Assembly: GCA_964059195.1 (NCBI GenBank)
Contig: CAXKWD010000001.1
Span: 155,794,532-155,858,531, forward strand
Direction: 5' to 3'
Length of the DNA: 64,000 nt
Source: Ectobius pallidus
Lineage: Eukaryota > Arthropoda > Insecta > Blattodea > Ectobiidae
Below the pieces are notes generated by a model that was not told where the DNA came from, made no database searches, and worked only from the letters and a program-made list of their open reading frames with translations. Position numbers and translations under genes: made by a program. Each line of letters opens with the position of its first letter. Position 1 is the first letter of the stretch. Below are positions 1 through 12,788 of the stretch, piece by piece.

Positions 1-1120
1 TCTGCAGCTTAAAATTAATATTAGAAAAATTTATTCTGAATAAAACACAACATATTTTAATGACAACAAAATATTAGGAGTCAACGTTAAAGTATTTCTG
101 GCCATTGTTGATTTTATTAGTTATTCTTATTAGTGGTACTGTTGTGATGCTATCAATTATATATCTTTGTTATTCTATTACAAGTAACGAACACACTCAC
201 ATACTTCCACTATTATCGCCACTATCGGTAAATACTTTGTAAGGAGTAAATTGATCTATTCGACAGTAAGTTTTGTAATAAAAGTGTTATTTGTACAATG
301 AAGTCTGGGAAATAAAAATGATTTATATCACACAATAATATTTAATGTTTTATGTAGAGTTTTTACTATAAAATTACGACAAATGGAAGCATAATATTAT
401 TTTTATTACTATTAATTTATTAATATCGTACTATAACTATAACCAGGTTAATGAATAGTTATTAACTGATTCTCAATCCGATTTTTTTTTCTCGCAAAAA
501 CGCACTCACACTTTGTAAACAAAACACTGTCTGTGATCACGTGTCACAACCTAACCTCACTTCTTGCAGACACAGACTGAACCACAAACAGAACGCCTCT
601 GGAGGGGCGGAGACTGTAGTACTATACGCATATGACGTCACAGGTACGACTTGACGAATAAGGAACAAGTGTGTAGGATCTGAAGATGATTTTTATTTCT
701 TCTTTTCTCCAAGGACGGATCGAGATTGCTACCATAAGAATAATACACATTACCTGAGGAACCGGAGTTGGTAACGACGTCTCCTCAGCAGCAAAACAGC
801 TTGTTCCGGCCCGAACTATCGGAACATTTCAGTCTACGTATCTTCCTATTGGGTATTTTTTCGAGCTACTTTATCTAGCTACGGTTGTTGTGCCATTTGA
901 TATGATAATGACTTTATCGTTCATTACCAAAACATTATGTACTGTTTCCATACGGGACAGAGTAGAACTGCGCACATAGTGAGGGTTCATTGACCAAGTT
1001 GAATAAGAAAAATTGTCTAATGCCATATCGATGTGATTTTCGCAGAAAATAGTATAACGAGATTTAAACACTATTTTACTCATAATTATCTATCTATATT
1101 CCTTTATATCCCCATTAGTG
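1..1120. other. AT-rich DNA, no recognised gene
   Basis: No exon or repeat family is recognised. A minus-strand open frame of 70 codons at 871-1083 has no recognisable motif and could be chance. A locally GC-richer patch at about 530-800 is annotated separately. Confidence 0.5.
530..700. promoter_or_regulatory. Possible promoter-like patch with CRE and E-box
   Basis: A perfect CRE palindrome TGACGTCA lies at 633-640 and a CACGTG E-box at 538-543, in a stretch richer in G+C than its surroundings. These are matches to well-known CREB/ATF and bHLH sites. No downstream first exon is recognised on either strand, so promoter activity is only an inference. Confidence 0.2.
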
Positions 1121-1129
1121 TCTCCAAGT

Positions 1130-1445
1130 GGAGGTTACTGCTACCGATGCTAATTTTGTTACGCTTATTTTCCGAGAGAGGACTGAGGGACAGCTGGTAA
1201 GCCCATCGCCTCACAGATCCCTCAGAAAACCAAGGTTTTACTTGGACGTGAAATGGCCGAGAAATTCTGTCCAGAACCTTTAATTTAGGCTTGGAATTCT
1301 TTAACGTATCGTAAATCTACGTCACTGGCCCCATGCTTAAAGTCCTTCTAGGAGGACTTTTTACGTCCTGAAAAATCCATCGATCGCGGCCGGGTTTCAT
1401 CCCGTGACCTTCAGCGAGCACGCTTCCTGTACCCCACTACTGCCG
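1130..1445 (-). repeat. tRNA-derived SINE remnant
   Basis: Read on the minus strand, a degenerate tRNA-like head (box-B-like GGGATGAAACCCG, around 1400) is followed by a central segment around 1295-1330 (revcomp GTAGATTTACGATACGTTAA). That segment is shared with the SINEs at 3795-3960 and 31525-31760. The copy is old and its ends are approximate. Confidence 0.45.
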
Positions 1446-3790
1446 ACATTTTACTCATATTACCCATTTAATTATTATTTTACAGTTTAGTAATTCTCAG
1501 AGCCCGAATTATTAGGTTTTTATAAACCGTGTATTAGTTTTTTAAACACATTAAAATAATTTTATTTTAGTTGTTTGGCATTTTTAAACAAGTTTTTTTT
1601 TTAAGTTTCGCTTGTATTAGTACAATAAATCACATTTAAGCAATATTTTTGTAATTTTATTTTTACTCACAATTTCCATGGCCCTGAACCAAAATACTAA
1701 AGGGCTCCTTTCACATAATTTTAACAGTTTATAGTTTATGAATACAATTGATTTTAGAATGAACCCTATCATTTCCAACTCCAACAAGAACGTTTTCAAT
1801 TAATCAACCAACTTGACTGTTAGTGTCATAATGAATAAACTGAAAGTTAATTGCTTCCAAAGAAACCAGGTATTTCAGTTCCCTAACGATTGCCTTTACC
1901 GGGGCATTGGGGTACAAAATTACAACATGACAAAATGCAAATGCTAAATTTTCTCTTATAAAATGTAAATGAAACATTGAGCAAGATGAAAAACGTAGGC
2001 AGATTTTTGAAAAGTAATTTTAATATAATAATTATATTAATTACATATTATTAGTTTGAATATCTTATATTTTAATTTGAAAATAATTTTAGCCATTTTT
2101 AGTTTTTAACGTCTTATTTAGCCATTTTTAGGCTTTATAAGATTAGGTGATTACTATGACAGTGAAACGGACAATTATGTTAAAATATAGCACTTAGTTA
2201 GCCAGGAACAAAATAGTTTAAAACCTAAGAATCCGGACTCTAATAATTATCAGTAGGGAAGTTAATAAAGACAACAACATCTTGGCTTAGCTTAACACAA
2301 AAGTACGAGTTTTGTATGGATTAAATTTAAAAAGATCACACACAGACTTGATAATTTTCCTAATGTGGGAAAGCTGTGACAATCTTCATCTTTAATTTAT
2401 CATAATGTCGTAAAATAAATTGCAAGTGCAGACTTAGGAAGTGTAATATTAAGCCTTTATGATTTTTAAGTGAAATTTTAAGCGTTTTAAAAAGATTTTA
2501 ATTGGAAAATTTAATTAACGGATAGTATATTCCCCAGATGCATGCCGAATCAAAATAAATTAAAATTGAATAAAACCAGCTATTTTAATTTTAACTTGTA
2601 AGGAAGAAAACACGCCATGTATTCAGATCTTCTTCTGCAAGGAAGTGTAGTTAGACAAAGGAACAAAAGACCTGAGAGTAAAACCTCATTCCAACTGTTA
2701 AATTACGTTCTTTATTATACCGTTGAGCTCGTTAAAATAAAAATAAAACACATTTACTGTTATTGTTCCATAAGGCCTTTCGGCACTATTCATTTTCAAA
2801 TTGGTCTCATGTGTTAAAGTATGAAAATCAAGCAAAGAAAAGTACTGTATTTCTTTTTAATCTGTGATACATTCACATAACTTTCTCTACCCGACGCATG
2901 GACAACGGGAATTTCCCTTTTTATATTCTGATATAGAACAAGAGGCAAAATTGCAGGGAGTGCGTATTCAGAAATTTCATCCTCACATAAATGCATATTG
3001 TTCGCCTCTCAACTTAAAACCTGAGTTTGTGCTAGCGATATATTGCTTAACACTACCCTTCAGGGATTTTTTAGCTTTAAGTAAAATTACCTTATGTACA
3101 AATTTTAAATTAAGTCATTACAGACGTTAATTTATTAGAAAATCAAGAAAAAATTAAATTTCCTTCAGTTAAAGTGGTAGTAAATGCAAAGACCGGTCTC
3201 GGCTAGAAAATACGTTCATGTGGGATTCCATGTAGCCTACTCTGTGATTACAAGTCAAACTTTATACCGGCTGATCCACGGTGATAACGAAGTGCATACT
3301 TCAGTGAATTCTTATGTAGGCCTACATGTGAAATATTTGAAGGTACGTACCATAAACGCGAAGGGATTGCAAAATAACTGGAGTCATGTTCTTATATTTT
3401 GGTATGTTGTTCGGAGAAGAGAGAAAAAAGCTAGATTGTAAGAAATTAATTTTATTTGATAATTATTCATACATAATGCTGTATTTACAAATAGAAGCAT
3501 TCTAAAAGTAAAACACTTCGTTCGAAAAAAAAAGTAGAATTCATGATGAAAAGGTAGAGTCAGACTGGGAATTTGGACATAAAATGGAGGAAGATACAAG
3601 TTATTCTCATAATGAGTACAGAAAGACGTGAAGCGCTATGTTATTGGTTATGATTCAGATTTAATCACCTCTTTAGACTCTATTCCGTACTTGTCGACAC
3701 CGAGATTTATATAGTACAGGCTTAGCTAACTTCACACATTCAGGGTCCAAACTTTCATTTTCACATGACACTTCAAAGCTCTTTCGTTTT
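1446..3790. other. AT-rich DNA, nothing recognised
   Basis: Only short, compositionally ordinary open frames are seen (for example 2864-3130 plus, 88 codons). None shows a domain motif, splice-site pattern or repeat structure I recognise. Confidence 0.5.
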
Positions 3791-3794
3791 CTTC

Positions 3795-3960
3795 CGTCGA
3801 GCTCCCCTCTAGAATCGAAGATCGGGAGGATGCAAAAATCCTGGGAACGAAGCCCCGGGGTCTCATTCGTAAATTTACGGCATGTTAAAGAACTCCAGAT
3901 TTAATTAAGGCCTCTGGAGCAGATTCCCCGGCCCTTTCATATCCAAGAAATACAACACTT
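3795..3960 (+). repeat. SINE remnant with shared central domain
   Basis: The segment at about 3870-3900 (GTAAATTTACGGCATGTTAA followed by AGAACTCC) matches the central domain of the SINE at 31525-31760 and, inverted, that at 1130-1445. The upstream part is GC-richer and tRNA-like but too degenerate to fold with confidence. Confidence 0.4.
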
Positions 3961-4405
3961 TCCTCTGAATGATCAGCGATGGGCTTATCGCCAGAGGTGT
4001 ACATATTCTGATTTTAGCTTGCCTGCCCCTTTGAAATTCTGCAACCAGTCACAGCTTTTAACTTGCTTGACTTGAAAGCAAGCCAGATTACAACGATGAT
4101 AAGAAATGCTGTCGCTATGAGTCACAAGCTCTTCATAACCTGATGGGTTGCACAGGACCTAAGGAAACTGCAAGGCCTGGCGGAAAGAATATGAAACTGG
4201 GTATAGCAGTGCACTGGTAAGTCGTGCAGTTACGTAGTTGAGGAACTTCAGATGTGTTTAGAGAATTTTACCCTAAGGAAGCCGAGGAGAAACTAAAATG
4301 TGGACAGTTTGAATTATCAATGAACAAAGGTAGTACTAGTCCGGCATGGGAAAAATTTTCAAACATTTTCGAGAAAACATCATACAATCATTAATAACAA
4401 TAACA

Positions 4406-5157
4406 AAAATCCCTTTAGGCAAGCCTACAAGCTGAGGTAGATTTCGAAGTGCTTTTGTTTAATTTACTGTCGCTGCGTAGCATTCTTCTTCTTTAGCCTT
4501 GGCATGACAAACCCGCAATAATAACTGCAAAAAAGTGGAAAGATAACTTTTTCAAACATTCAAATCTCGCCTTATATGAGAACTATCAAGAAACTAGTTA
4601 TTGATTTGTAGAGTACTCATCAAGAGCTTTTCAACGATACCCCACAAGACGTAGTTTCGAAAATTTCGAATTTCCATCCCCATACCCCCACCCCCACTCG
4701 TACTCCCAAAACCCCCGAATCGTTGGTGTCACTGTGAACTCCATAAGGAGTACTCTAATTTATTCAATCAAAGTTTCCATCTAAACTTCATAGGGGCCGA
4801 GATATAAATGTTTTAAAATTTCAACCCCCTCCCCCGACCACCCTCTTGCGCCAATTTTGCTCATTAACGAACTTGTCTGAACTATTGGGCCTAGAAATAA
4901 CATAATAAAATTTGATAAATATATCTTGAAAATTACGGCCGCTAGCGTGTAAAGATATATATATATATGTATATATATATATAAATATATATATACATAT
5001 ACATATACATATACTGTATTTAATATAAATATCTCAATTTTTTTAACAGGCGGTGGTTTCTTACTTAGGGAGGCATGAAACGTAAAGATATGAACGAATT
5101 TTTTGAAAGTCATTAGGTAGATTAGGTAGATTAGATTTTTCTTCGAAATCTACCTAA
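4406..5157. mobile_element. Non-autonomous TIR element (long copy)
   Basis: The left end carries GAGGTAGATTTCGAAG (from 4433) and the right end its inverse, CTTCGAAATCTACCT (ending at about 5153), so terminal inverted repeats of about 15 bp bound the unit. A second, shorter copy at 8353-8652 shares both ends and flanking bases (ATCCCTTTAGGC on the left), which shows that the repeat begins slightly outside the TIR. No transposase is seen. An AT dinucleotide run sits inside at 4954-5026. Confidence 0.65.
4954..5026. repeat. AT-rich microsatellite
   Basis: Interrupted (TA)n / (TATACA)n tract inside the TIR element. It is absent from the shorter relative at 8353-8652. Confidence 0.85.
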
Positions 5158-5800
5158 TAATAAAAATAATAATTGTGTTAAGACTTTAAAAGGATTTTAA
5201 TACTTTATCCACCTTTTATTTATCTGCATGGTGAATTTCTTCTACCAGCATGTAGAAAAGCAAGAAAGTATTACCTACACTAGCAACTACAGTTGTTTAG
5301 CTGATAGGAATGTCGCAAGCTTATTCTGACTTGCCTAGGCTGGGTTTGATCTGACCCATCAAGTTTAAAGAAACCTGCCTGCTTCCTAGCTATGACGCTG
5401 GCAACTTGCTTGCCTGGCGTTCAAGCGGGTATGGGCAAGCTAAAATCGAGATTTGTACACCTCTACTTATCACCCACAATTCCGTTCTCTGTAGAAATAA
5501 AGTGTAATTAAATTAGTCTTCGGTAATAAAACCTCCATCAGCAAGATCCTATGCTCCGTGCACTGAGTGAAAAGGAATCGATTCCTTACAATCTCCTCCG
5601 TAGAGATTTAAAAAAATAACTTAGGCTTTGTGAATTTAAGCACACCTACTTCTTTTAATGTTACATAATTAGTTAAAGGCCTATAATATATTTACTTTAG
5701 GCCTATATTACATTATAATGTATTATATAATCATAAAAACTTTATCGAGTGTTGTTAGGTACGGTACCCCTGCAGAATAGCAACACGTAGGCTATAGCCT
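5158..5800. other. No recognised gene
   Basis: AT-rich sequence with two copies of the palindromic octamer-like motif AGGCCTA near 5680-5705. No coding signal seen. Confidence 0.45.
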
Positions 5801-5804
5801 AAGT

Positions 5805-5918
5805 CAGAATGAAAAATTCAATGCCGGGATTTGAACCAGGAACTTTGGCACTCCGTGCCGCTGTTCTAACCACCTGAGCTACCATGGCAACATGCCGGTA
5901 CAACATTAAATTCTCCAA
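5805..5918 (-). repeat. tRNA-derived SINE, inverted member of a pair
   Basis: Minus-strand tRNA-like sequence: a box-A-like region GGTAGCTCAGGTGG and a box-B GGTTCAAATCC equivalent at about 5825-5845 (written as GGGATTTGAACC on the plus strand). It directly abuts a plus-strand copy at 5919, giving a head-to-head arrangement. Confidence 0.65.
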
Positions 5919-6045
5919 CGGCACGGAGAGCCAAAGATCCTGGTACAAATCCCGGCTATGGCATTGAATTTTTCAATCTGACTTCACTTTTCCATCTTAG
6001 CCTACACACGGCGTGTGAAAGAGTTATCATTCCACTGTGACCTAC
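5919..6045 (+). repeat. tRNA-derived SINE, 5'-truncated copy
   Basis: It begins inside the tRNA-like head (GCACGGAGAGCC), continues through a mutated box B (GGTACAAATCCC) and into the family 3' body (GGCATTGAATTTTTCA, then a TCTGACTTCAC-like segment). Confidence 0.6.
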
Positions 6046-6144
6046 TAGTGGTTTACTATGAAGCCCGGTTCTTAAAGTACTTACAGGTTGTAAGTCGCCA
6101 CTGGGTTGATATCTCATATTGAGAACGCCTGGTGGTATACTGGG

Positions 6145-6335
6145 ATATGTGAGTCAGATGGAGAATTTAATGTTATAACGGCTGGTTTCCACGGTAGCCC
6201 TCAGGTGGTTAGAGCAGCGGCACGGAGAGCCGAAGATCCTGGTTCAAATCCCGGCATTGAATTTTTCAGTCTGACTCTACCTTTCCTTCTTAGCCTACAC
6301 ACAACCAGTGTGAAAGAATTATCATTCCTCGTAGG
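6145..6335 (+). repeat. tRNA-derived SINE, near full length
   Basis: The leader GTGAGTCAGATGGAGAATTT is followed by a tRNA-like head with box A (GGTAGCCCTCAGGTGG) and an intact box B (GGTTCAAATCC) near 6240, then the body and 3' end found in the 14.1-14.5 kb pair. The box spacing is like an internal Pol III promoter, a standard SINE property. The open frame 6106-6357 across it is incidental. Confidence 0.7.
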
Positions 6336-7495
6336 CTATAAGTTTTATAATCTATAAGAAGCCTGTATCATTTTGTAAAACAACAAAAACATATTATGAT
6401 TACGAAACGCTAGAAATGTGTTATTCCATTACAATTTATAACAGAATCAAACTTCGCATGCATTAACAGGTTTTCAACTGAAGTTTATGAAGGAGTTTTA
6501 AGCCCGTGGGAAGATAACATAAAGTGCTAAACATTAATAAGAGTCATCTTAGCTAGGCTAAGGACGCGACCTTTACAACATTATGCTAGTTCCTCGAATT
6601 ATTGCGCGGTTGAATCCAGCCACAAAAATCCCCGGTGTCCGTTCACATAGTCTTCTCAGCCATCTCACTCTTTTGTATCTTATTATAGATAGGTCAGTTT
6701 TCCGCTAAACTGCAAAAGACAGAATTGGAGGGAATCGGCAACTTAACTTGTTGTCCCATAAATTAATTTTTAAATCTCTTCATATATAATTGATTAGGGT
6801 AGCTTTTTTAGTGATTCGAGCATACCCAGTTGTTACAGAGGAACCCGTACTCTTTGAGACAAAGAATCCAATCTTCTGAGTAAAGAGCTTGGTGTTGGAG
6901 CGTGCTTCCCACACTTAATTGAATTTACTCAAAATGTACTTTTATTGGAATAATATTTATTAAGGGTCATTCTACAAACAGCATCTTCCTTGTAAAAGGC
7001 TACACACTTTTTACGTAATTTCTTGACATTTTACACTGATTTTACTTTTCAGTATGCTAAAAGTTCAAGGAAGAGTATTAATAGGAATTTATTAAGATAA
7101 GGAATAGACCTAAAGTGACTGACTGGTTAAATTTGCATTATATCCTATACGTTTAAGAGGATCGCAACGTAAGTGCATGCCACAATTTTCAGCGATCTTT
7201 CCATATTTGTGTATCCTATTCCTAACTTTTTTCGGGATGAAGGGAACTTGTCTTCAATTATTGCTTAATTGTGGGTGAACATTAGACAATTATTGTTAAT
7301 TATCTTTTTTATAAGGGAAAGGTTTAGGACTGAAATGTATTACTATGAAGTATAACGGTGTTTATAGATCAAATACTGTAGTAAGAGGTCCTAATATACA
7401 TATTACACAATAAATTATGCATATAAGTGTAGGCTTCGTACGTATGTGTGGCATTATAACCAAAAGGCTACAATAAAAAACTATATATTATGCTT

Positions 7496-7549
<54 letters not shown>

Positions 7550-8350
7550 GGTAAGCGGTGCAACCTTTGCTATTTTAATTTTTTCTGGGTAAGTGCCTTT
7601 TTATATTTTTATCAACAAAGATGAATTGTTGTTATGTTAATAACAACAAGATGAAATATTGAGATGAAATATTATGTTAAACAAAATGAATCACAGAATT
7701 GATTCTAATTAATATTAGAAAACTGGGATTCCTTTCATACTTAATTTACACAAAAAATGTTAGTTTATTACTAAACTGTTAAAAGATTACTCATTATCCA
7801 TTCATTATCTTCTTTAATGTTATTCGTAAAAGTCATAATTGTACGAAAAGCATTTATTGGTTAAAATAGTGTTTAAAAAACTGAAACTATTTTCTTATGC
7901 GAAAGCTAAAATTTATTTACCAGATATTCTATTAGATTTGTTATAGGTTAATCAATATAATTAACGCGCTCTGAAAGGAACTATGCCAACCAGATTACGA
8001 AAAATACAGCCTGAGAGAATCATAAATTCTTTTGGACAATCCTGTTAAATCTAACATTTATGCCCCCCGGTATACCGTACAAATGTACTGTAGATAACTT
8101 ATTCAATATCCAGTTACAGGTACAGCAAAAGAAATCATGTTACACACTGGCCACCACTGGATTGGTTGGAATGTAAAGTGGCAGTTTTAACAGTCAGTGG
8201 TCACTTAACTCATACACCAGAGTTTACTTTCCTCTCCAGATCTGAAGCGGCTCATGTTCCATATTCCCATTGTTCATTTCGATTCTTGTTGGATGTCACG
8301 ATTCCAAATCCTGTTGTCTCTTACTCAAAGTACCAGATTTAAAACAAATA
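6336..8350. other. AT-rich DNA with a TA microsatellite
   Basis: No coding signal seen. The only structured feature is the (TA)n tract at about 7501-7543. Confidence 0.5.
7501..7543. repeat. (TA)n microsatellite
   Basis: About 21 uninterrupted TA units, likely length-polymorphic. Confidence 0.95.
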
Positions 8351-8352
8351 AA

Positions 8353-8652
8353 AAAATCCCTTTAGGCAGGCCTACAGGCTGAGGTAGATTTCGAAGTGCA
8401 GGGGCCGAGATATAAATTTTTCAAAATTTCAACCCCCGACCCCCCCTTGGGCCAATTTTGCTCATTAACGAACTTGTCCGAACTATTGTGCCTAGAAATA
8501 ACATAATAAAATATGGTTCAAATATCTTCAATATTACGGCCGCTAGCGAGTACTTAGGGAGGCATGAAATGTAAAGATATGAAAGAATTTTTCGAAAGTC
8601 ATGACATGGTATCGATTGCAATAGGTAGATTTTTCTTCGAAATCTACCTAAA
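8353..8652. mobile_element. Non-autonomous TIR element (deleted copy)
   Basis: It has the same ends as the element at 4406-5157 (GAGGTAGATTTCGAAG at left, CTTCGAAATCTACCT at right) and the same near-terminal sequence, such as ACGGCCGCTAGCG. About 340 bp of the left interior and the TA tract are missing. Internal deletion with intact ends is the usual origin of MITE-like copies. Confidence 0.65.
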
Positions 8653-11290
8653 ACCGGGTCACCTTACCAAACAATGCAATATTCAAACTTTTTCAATGTG
8701 TTCTTTATTTCAGCGTATTATTCTTTATTAATGAAGTCTTAAATTTTTTATAATTTATTAGAAAAATAATAAAGACCCTTGGAGATCAAATGTGGATATT
8801 AATTATTCAGAGTAAGGTCGTTACTCTTTTTGTACTTCTCAGAACTATTTTTTGGCTTTAGAAGTTTCTGATTTTCTTTTCTTATTTCTCTTATAAAAGG
8901 AAAATCTGCCTCCAGTGCAACCCTGTATTTCTGTTAGGCATCTTCACTATTTTCATTTTGAAAACTATTAAAATGTAACCAGTTTCAGCACGTCCTTTCA
9001 TAACGTTGGCAAGTAAAGACCTTTATCAAAGGTTAGTTAAGGAAATTGTTGTAGGCCTATGGTTCCATCAGCGCCACTCTATGATAGCCGCAGGCGGCAA
9101 CACGCTTGAACCGGAAAAAAACACTGTGCAGCCGGTTCATAGTTCATTGGGTCTTCCTGAAATACCAGATTAATTAACTCTATGCCCATTGAGAATTTTT
9201 GTACTTAAGCTCATATAAAAATGCTGTCACGTTATTTTACTCCTTCTATTGTATTCTCCCAAGTCTGTACAGTCATTGTGATTTATAAACAAATAAAAAC
9301 AAGTTTAAGCAAAAATAACTATGTTAATCTCATTAATTAGTCTGAAATAACTTAAGTCACTAGGTGTTAGGCACAGGATTCGACTATTACTACCACTACC
9401 ACTAATATTATTGTTATTGTTGTTCTTATTATTATTATTTCCTTGTACGAGATTGATCCCTTGGGACAGTTATGGCGACAGAAGAGCAATGAAGTCAGAC
9501 TAATGGTGCTAAGTGACCAAACATGGCTAACTGTGGCCAGCAGCGATCGTCTCGATACGTCTAATTGGCAGTTACCGAGGTGTCAAATCTTTTGTTTTCA
9601 TCGGACAATATGATTTTGCACGCTTGTTAGCGACCTCATTGCAAACTGCTGAAAGCTATAAATCCACATTATTCGTTCCTAGAAATCCAACAATGATCTG
9701 TGAGCAATAAAATGAACGTACACTTCAAACCGTTTTATAATCCTTCACAGATGAACGTATAAAGAGAAGTATAGATAATTGATTACGCAAAAAGTCCTTA
9801 GATAATCGTATTTTATATTATAATATAACAATACTGTATCTCTTAAAGAAGTCTTAATAATTTTGTTTTAATGCTTTTCGTCATTGTCTACGCTTACTCC
9901 TTTTACTGGTGAGTCGAATTGGTGTTGATTTTATAAAGTTATATATTCCCTGTCGTTTAATAACGTGATTTATTGCACACACCGGAGGTGCCTGAACTGT
10001 AGGGTCTTTATATTACTATAATTGTGATTAACCGGAATTATGCATAATATCCGGAGGATCTGTATAATAACTACTAACTTATTTGGAATTAATACACCTA
10101 AATATTTATACAGTGTTTTAAGTTATATTTAGCGGACATTAAATTATATGATCATCATTTGATAATGCCACATTGGTAATAGTAGGCCTACTTCTTAAAT
10201 TGTCGTTTCATTTTAGTTCTGATAATGCATATCAACAATGAACATGAGTACGGTGTTCCTTAAATATGTAAAACAATTTATCAGAAATGAAAATATAGAA
10301 AAATATGGAAGTAAAATGTGTTTTAAACCACCACAAAATATTATTATAATGCGTAACGATATTCCAAAATTTCATGGGTAAAAAGTGAAATTTAAAATAT
10401 AATATATATATATACATATATAATTTACCACACTATAATATGCTTATCACGTGTGTCGTAACAGTATCATAATGACATACTAAAGTAGGCTTACTGTTTT
10501 TATTCAAACTATCGATTTCCGAATTAGCGTATCCGATATCGATTAATATCATAAGCGGAAAAGTCAGTTTTTTTAACCAAATAATTTTTTCATGTTTTCA
10601 GTTTCCGTTTTTGATTCATTTATAGTAGGCTAAGTAAATCAGCTATCTTCCTATACTCTTACTTTCATTTCTTATTACATATTTGCGTTTTAATAAATTC
10701 CATTATAACGTCGTTGCACAATATTATGTAAGGCATTATAAATCCTAGTACTGGTCATAAATAACGGTGCATTTGCTAAATAGTGTAATCCGATCTTAAA
10801 CTTGGCAAAGGACCCGCATTTCACTTTATATTCTGCGTTACATGTAGTTTTTGTAATTCTTTTTCCTCTTGTAATCTCTTTTTTATTTTTTCCTGGCTGC
10901 AGTCCCCTCCCACCAGCCGCTAAGCACCGTGTTTCAAGGGATAATGCCACTGCACATTATCTTTATCTGGCACTCATTTAGCTTTTAACTTTTTTGCGTC
11001 TGGGGCGTGAAATCTACTTGTTGTTGTCCCGCGGCCGCCGCCACGGAAACAAAACACTCTCACATTGCGGTACAAGAAATGTACGCAAAGCCTAACCGCA
11101 AACTAATTTTCTTTACTAACATATCAAATACAAATGCATCAAAAACATGTCATATATTTCAATCATAAGTGACGGGGAATTGAAAATAGACCTAATGTTT
11201 GTGTACTTATCCACATCTAGAAATATTTTAGGCCTACAGATATTATGTACCTGAACGTGTATGCATATGTAGTAGTAGTAAGTATTCTGC
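8653..11290. other. No recognised gene
   Basis: Mostly AT-rich. A GC-richer island at about 10890-11060 includes GCGGCCGCCGCC, and another mixed-composition segment lies at 9480-9660. Neither has a convincing open frame or a recognised repeat. Confidence 0.45.
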
Positions 11291-11296
11291 CTTCCG

Positions 11297-11990
11297 GCAG
11301 GTTTTCAAACTTGGTACGCGAATTTTGTTTTCCAAAACTGTCTATCCTCTGCTTCCTCCTTCAGCATCCAATATTTCCGCTTTTCCCTTAAATCGTCCAA
11401 CAGCTGAATTCTTCTTCTTCCAAGTCTAGTTGTACCCTCCAATCTTCCTTCTACGACATCATGTAATAAGCAGTTCCTTCTGAGAATGTGCCCAACCCAG
11501 TTTGCTTTCCTCTGACGAATTGTGTGTATGATTGACTTCTTCTCACCCACTCTACTCAGAACCTCTTCGTTTGTCACCATGTCCATCCACTTTATATTTT
11601 CCATCTGTCTCCAGCACCACATTTCAAAACTTTCTAAATATTTCTTCTCTAATTTCCTCAAAGTCCATGTCTCTGATCCATACAAAGCAATACTCCAAAT
11701 ATAACACTTCACCAGGTTTTTACGTAGCTCTAGGTTCAGACTACTAGTTAGCAGAGTTCTCTCACACACTTCACCAGGTTTTTACGTAGCTCTAGGTTCA
11801 GACTACTAGTTAGCAGAGTTCTCTTCTTCATAAATGCTTTCTTGGCCATGGAAATTCTTGATCTTATCTCCTTGGTGCAATAGGCATCTTTCGTCAGTAC
11901 ACTTCCTAAGTATTTGAACTGGTTCACATTCTCTAATTCTTGATTTCCCATGATAATTTGAAGCGGCTCTTCTCTCTTCGATATACATAT
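11297..11990 (-). pseudogene. LINE reverse-transcriptase C-terminal fragment (CR1/RTE type)
   Basis: The minus-strand frames read, in order, a segment containing NQFKYLGSVLTKD and then ALYGSETWTLRKLEKK, FEMWCWRQM, TNEEVLSRVGEKK and RKANWVGHILRRNCLLHDV. These blocks are typical of the C-terminal end of arthropod non-LTR retrotransposon polymerases, downstream of the RT fingers and palm. The catalytic core is absent, so this is a 5'-truncated copy, as is usual for LINEs. The frame is broken by a 62-bp direct duplication at 11705-11828, which repeats the LNLELRKNLVKC-coding stretch and shifts the reading frame. It cannot be active. Confidence 0.85.
11705..11828. repeat. 62-bp tandem duplication inside the LINE
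   Basis: The sequence starting CACTTCACCAGG at 11705 recurs at 11767 and is essentially identical over 62 bp. Because 62 is not a multiple of three, the duplication itself disrupts the LINE frame. The near-identity of the units implies the duplication is younger than the LINE insertion. Confidence 0.9.
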
Positions 11991-12167
11991 ATGCATATAC
12001 AGTACATATATAAACATTTGATTCGCAACACCCTAGCCAATAAGATCTGGGTAATTTCTTAATATGGCCGTGTCTAACCCCATAGTTTTTTTATCTGAGA
12101 CTTTCTTATAGGTAAAGCCGAATCAAATTGCTTTCCAATACCGGTACCAATTTTCGCCACTTACATT

Positions 12168-12788
12168 CAGTGGCTGATCCAGAACGTATTGAAGGGGGCG
12201 CGATATAAAGGAAAGTTTACAATGACGGGGGGTGTTGAGTATAGAACATCCCCAAAAAAGAGGGGGTCCGGGGCACTCCCCCGGAAATTTTTAAAAAGTG
12301 CAAAATTATGAGTTTTTATATCCTTTGAGTGATTCCTCCAAACATTCTCAGCAGAATGAAACTCTTCTTTCCCAGAGTTTTAGTTCTGCTGAGAAATTTG
12401 TCGGTTTTACATATTACATAAAAATTAAAATCATATAGCCTATCAAGATTTTTACCTTTAATTTTAAGTAAGTGCTGGTCTGAAATACTTCACAAGTAAT
12501 CAGTCGATCATTTATAATAATAATTAAAGATATGGATCTCGAACAACTTCTGTCTTGTGGGTTCTCACGGCTAGTCTATGCATTTGATACAAGGAGTCTA
12601 GAATATAAATACTATTCGACTTGTATTTTACAATCCGCAGGTTGAAATAGGGTGCATGCATAAATGCATTTATTTTTAATCTGTATTAAATTAATTAATT
12701 AATTCGACAATTAAAAAGGACAAATCATCGCCAAATAAAAAGCAGGGCGGCCGCGGTCCCTATAACTGACCCCCTGGATCCATCACTG
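12168..12788. mobile_element. hAT-like non-autonomous element (tentative)
   Basis: The left end CAGTGGCTGATCCAG and right end CTGGATCCATCACTG form imperfect terminal inverted repeats starting with CAGTG, in the style of hAT elements. The left interior is C/G-rich (CCGGGGCACTCCCCCGG). The flanking 8 bp do not match (CTTACATT versus ACATCTCT), so the boundaries or the class may be wrong. Confidence 0.45.

Noticed and set aside
4781..5113. 110-codon minus frame with Tyr/Ile-rich repeats
   Set aside because: It is produced by the TA-rich microsatellite inside the TIR element.
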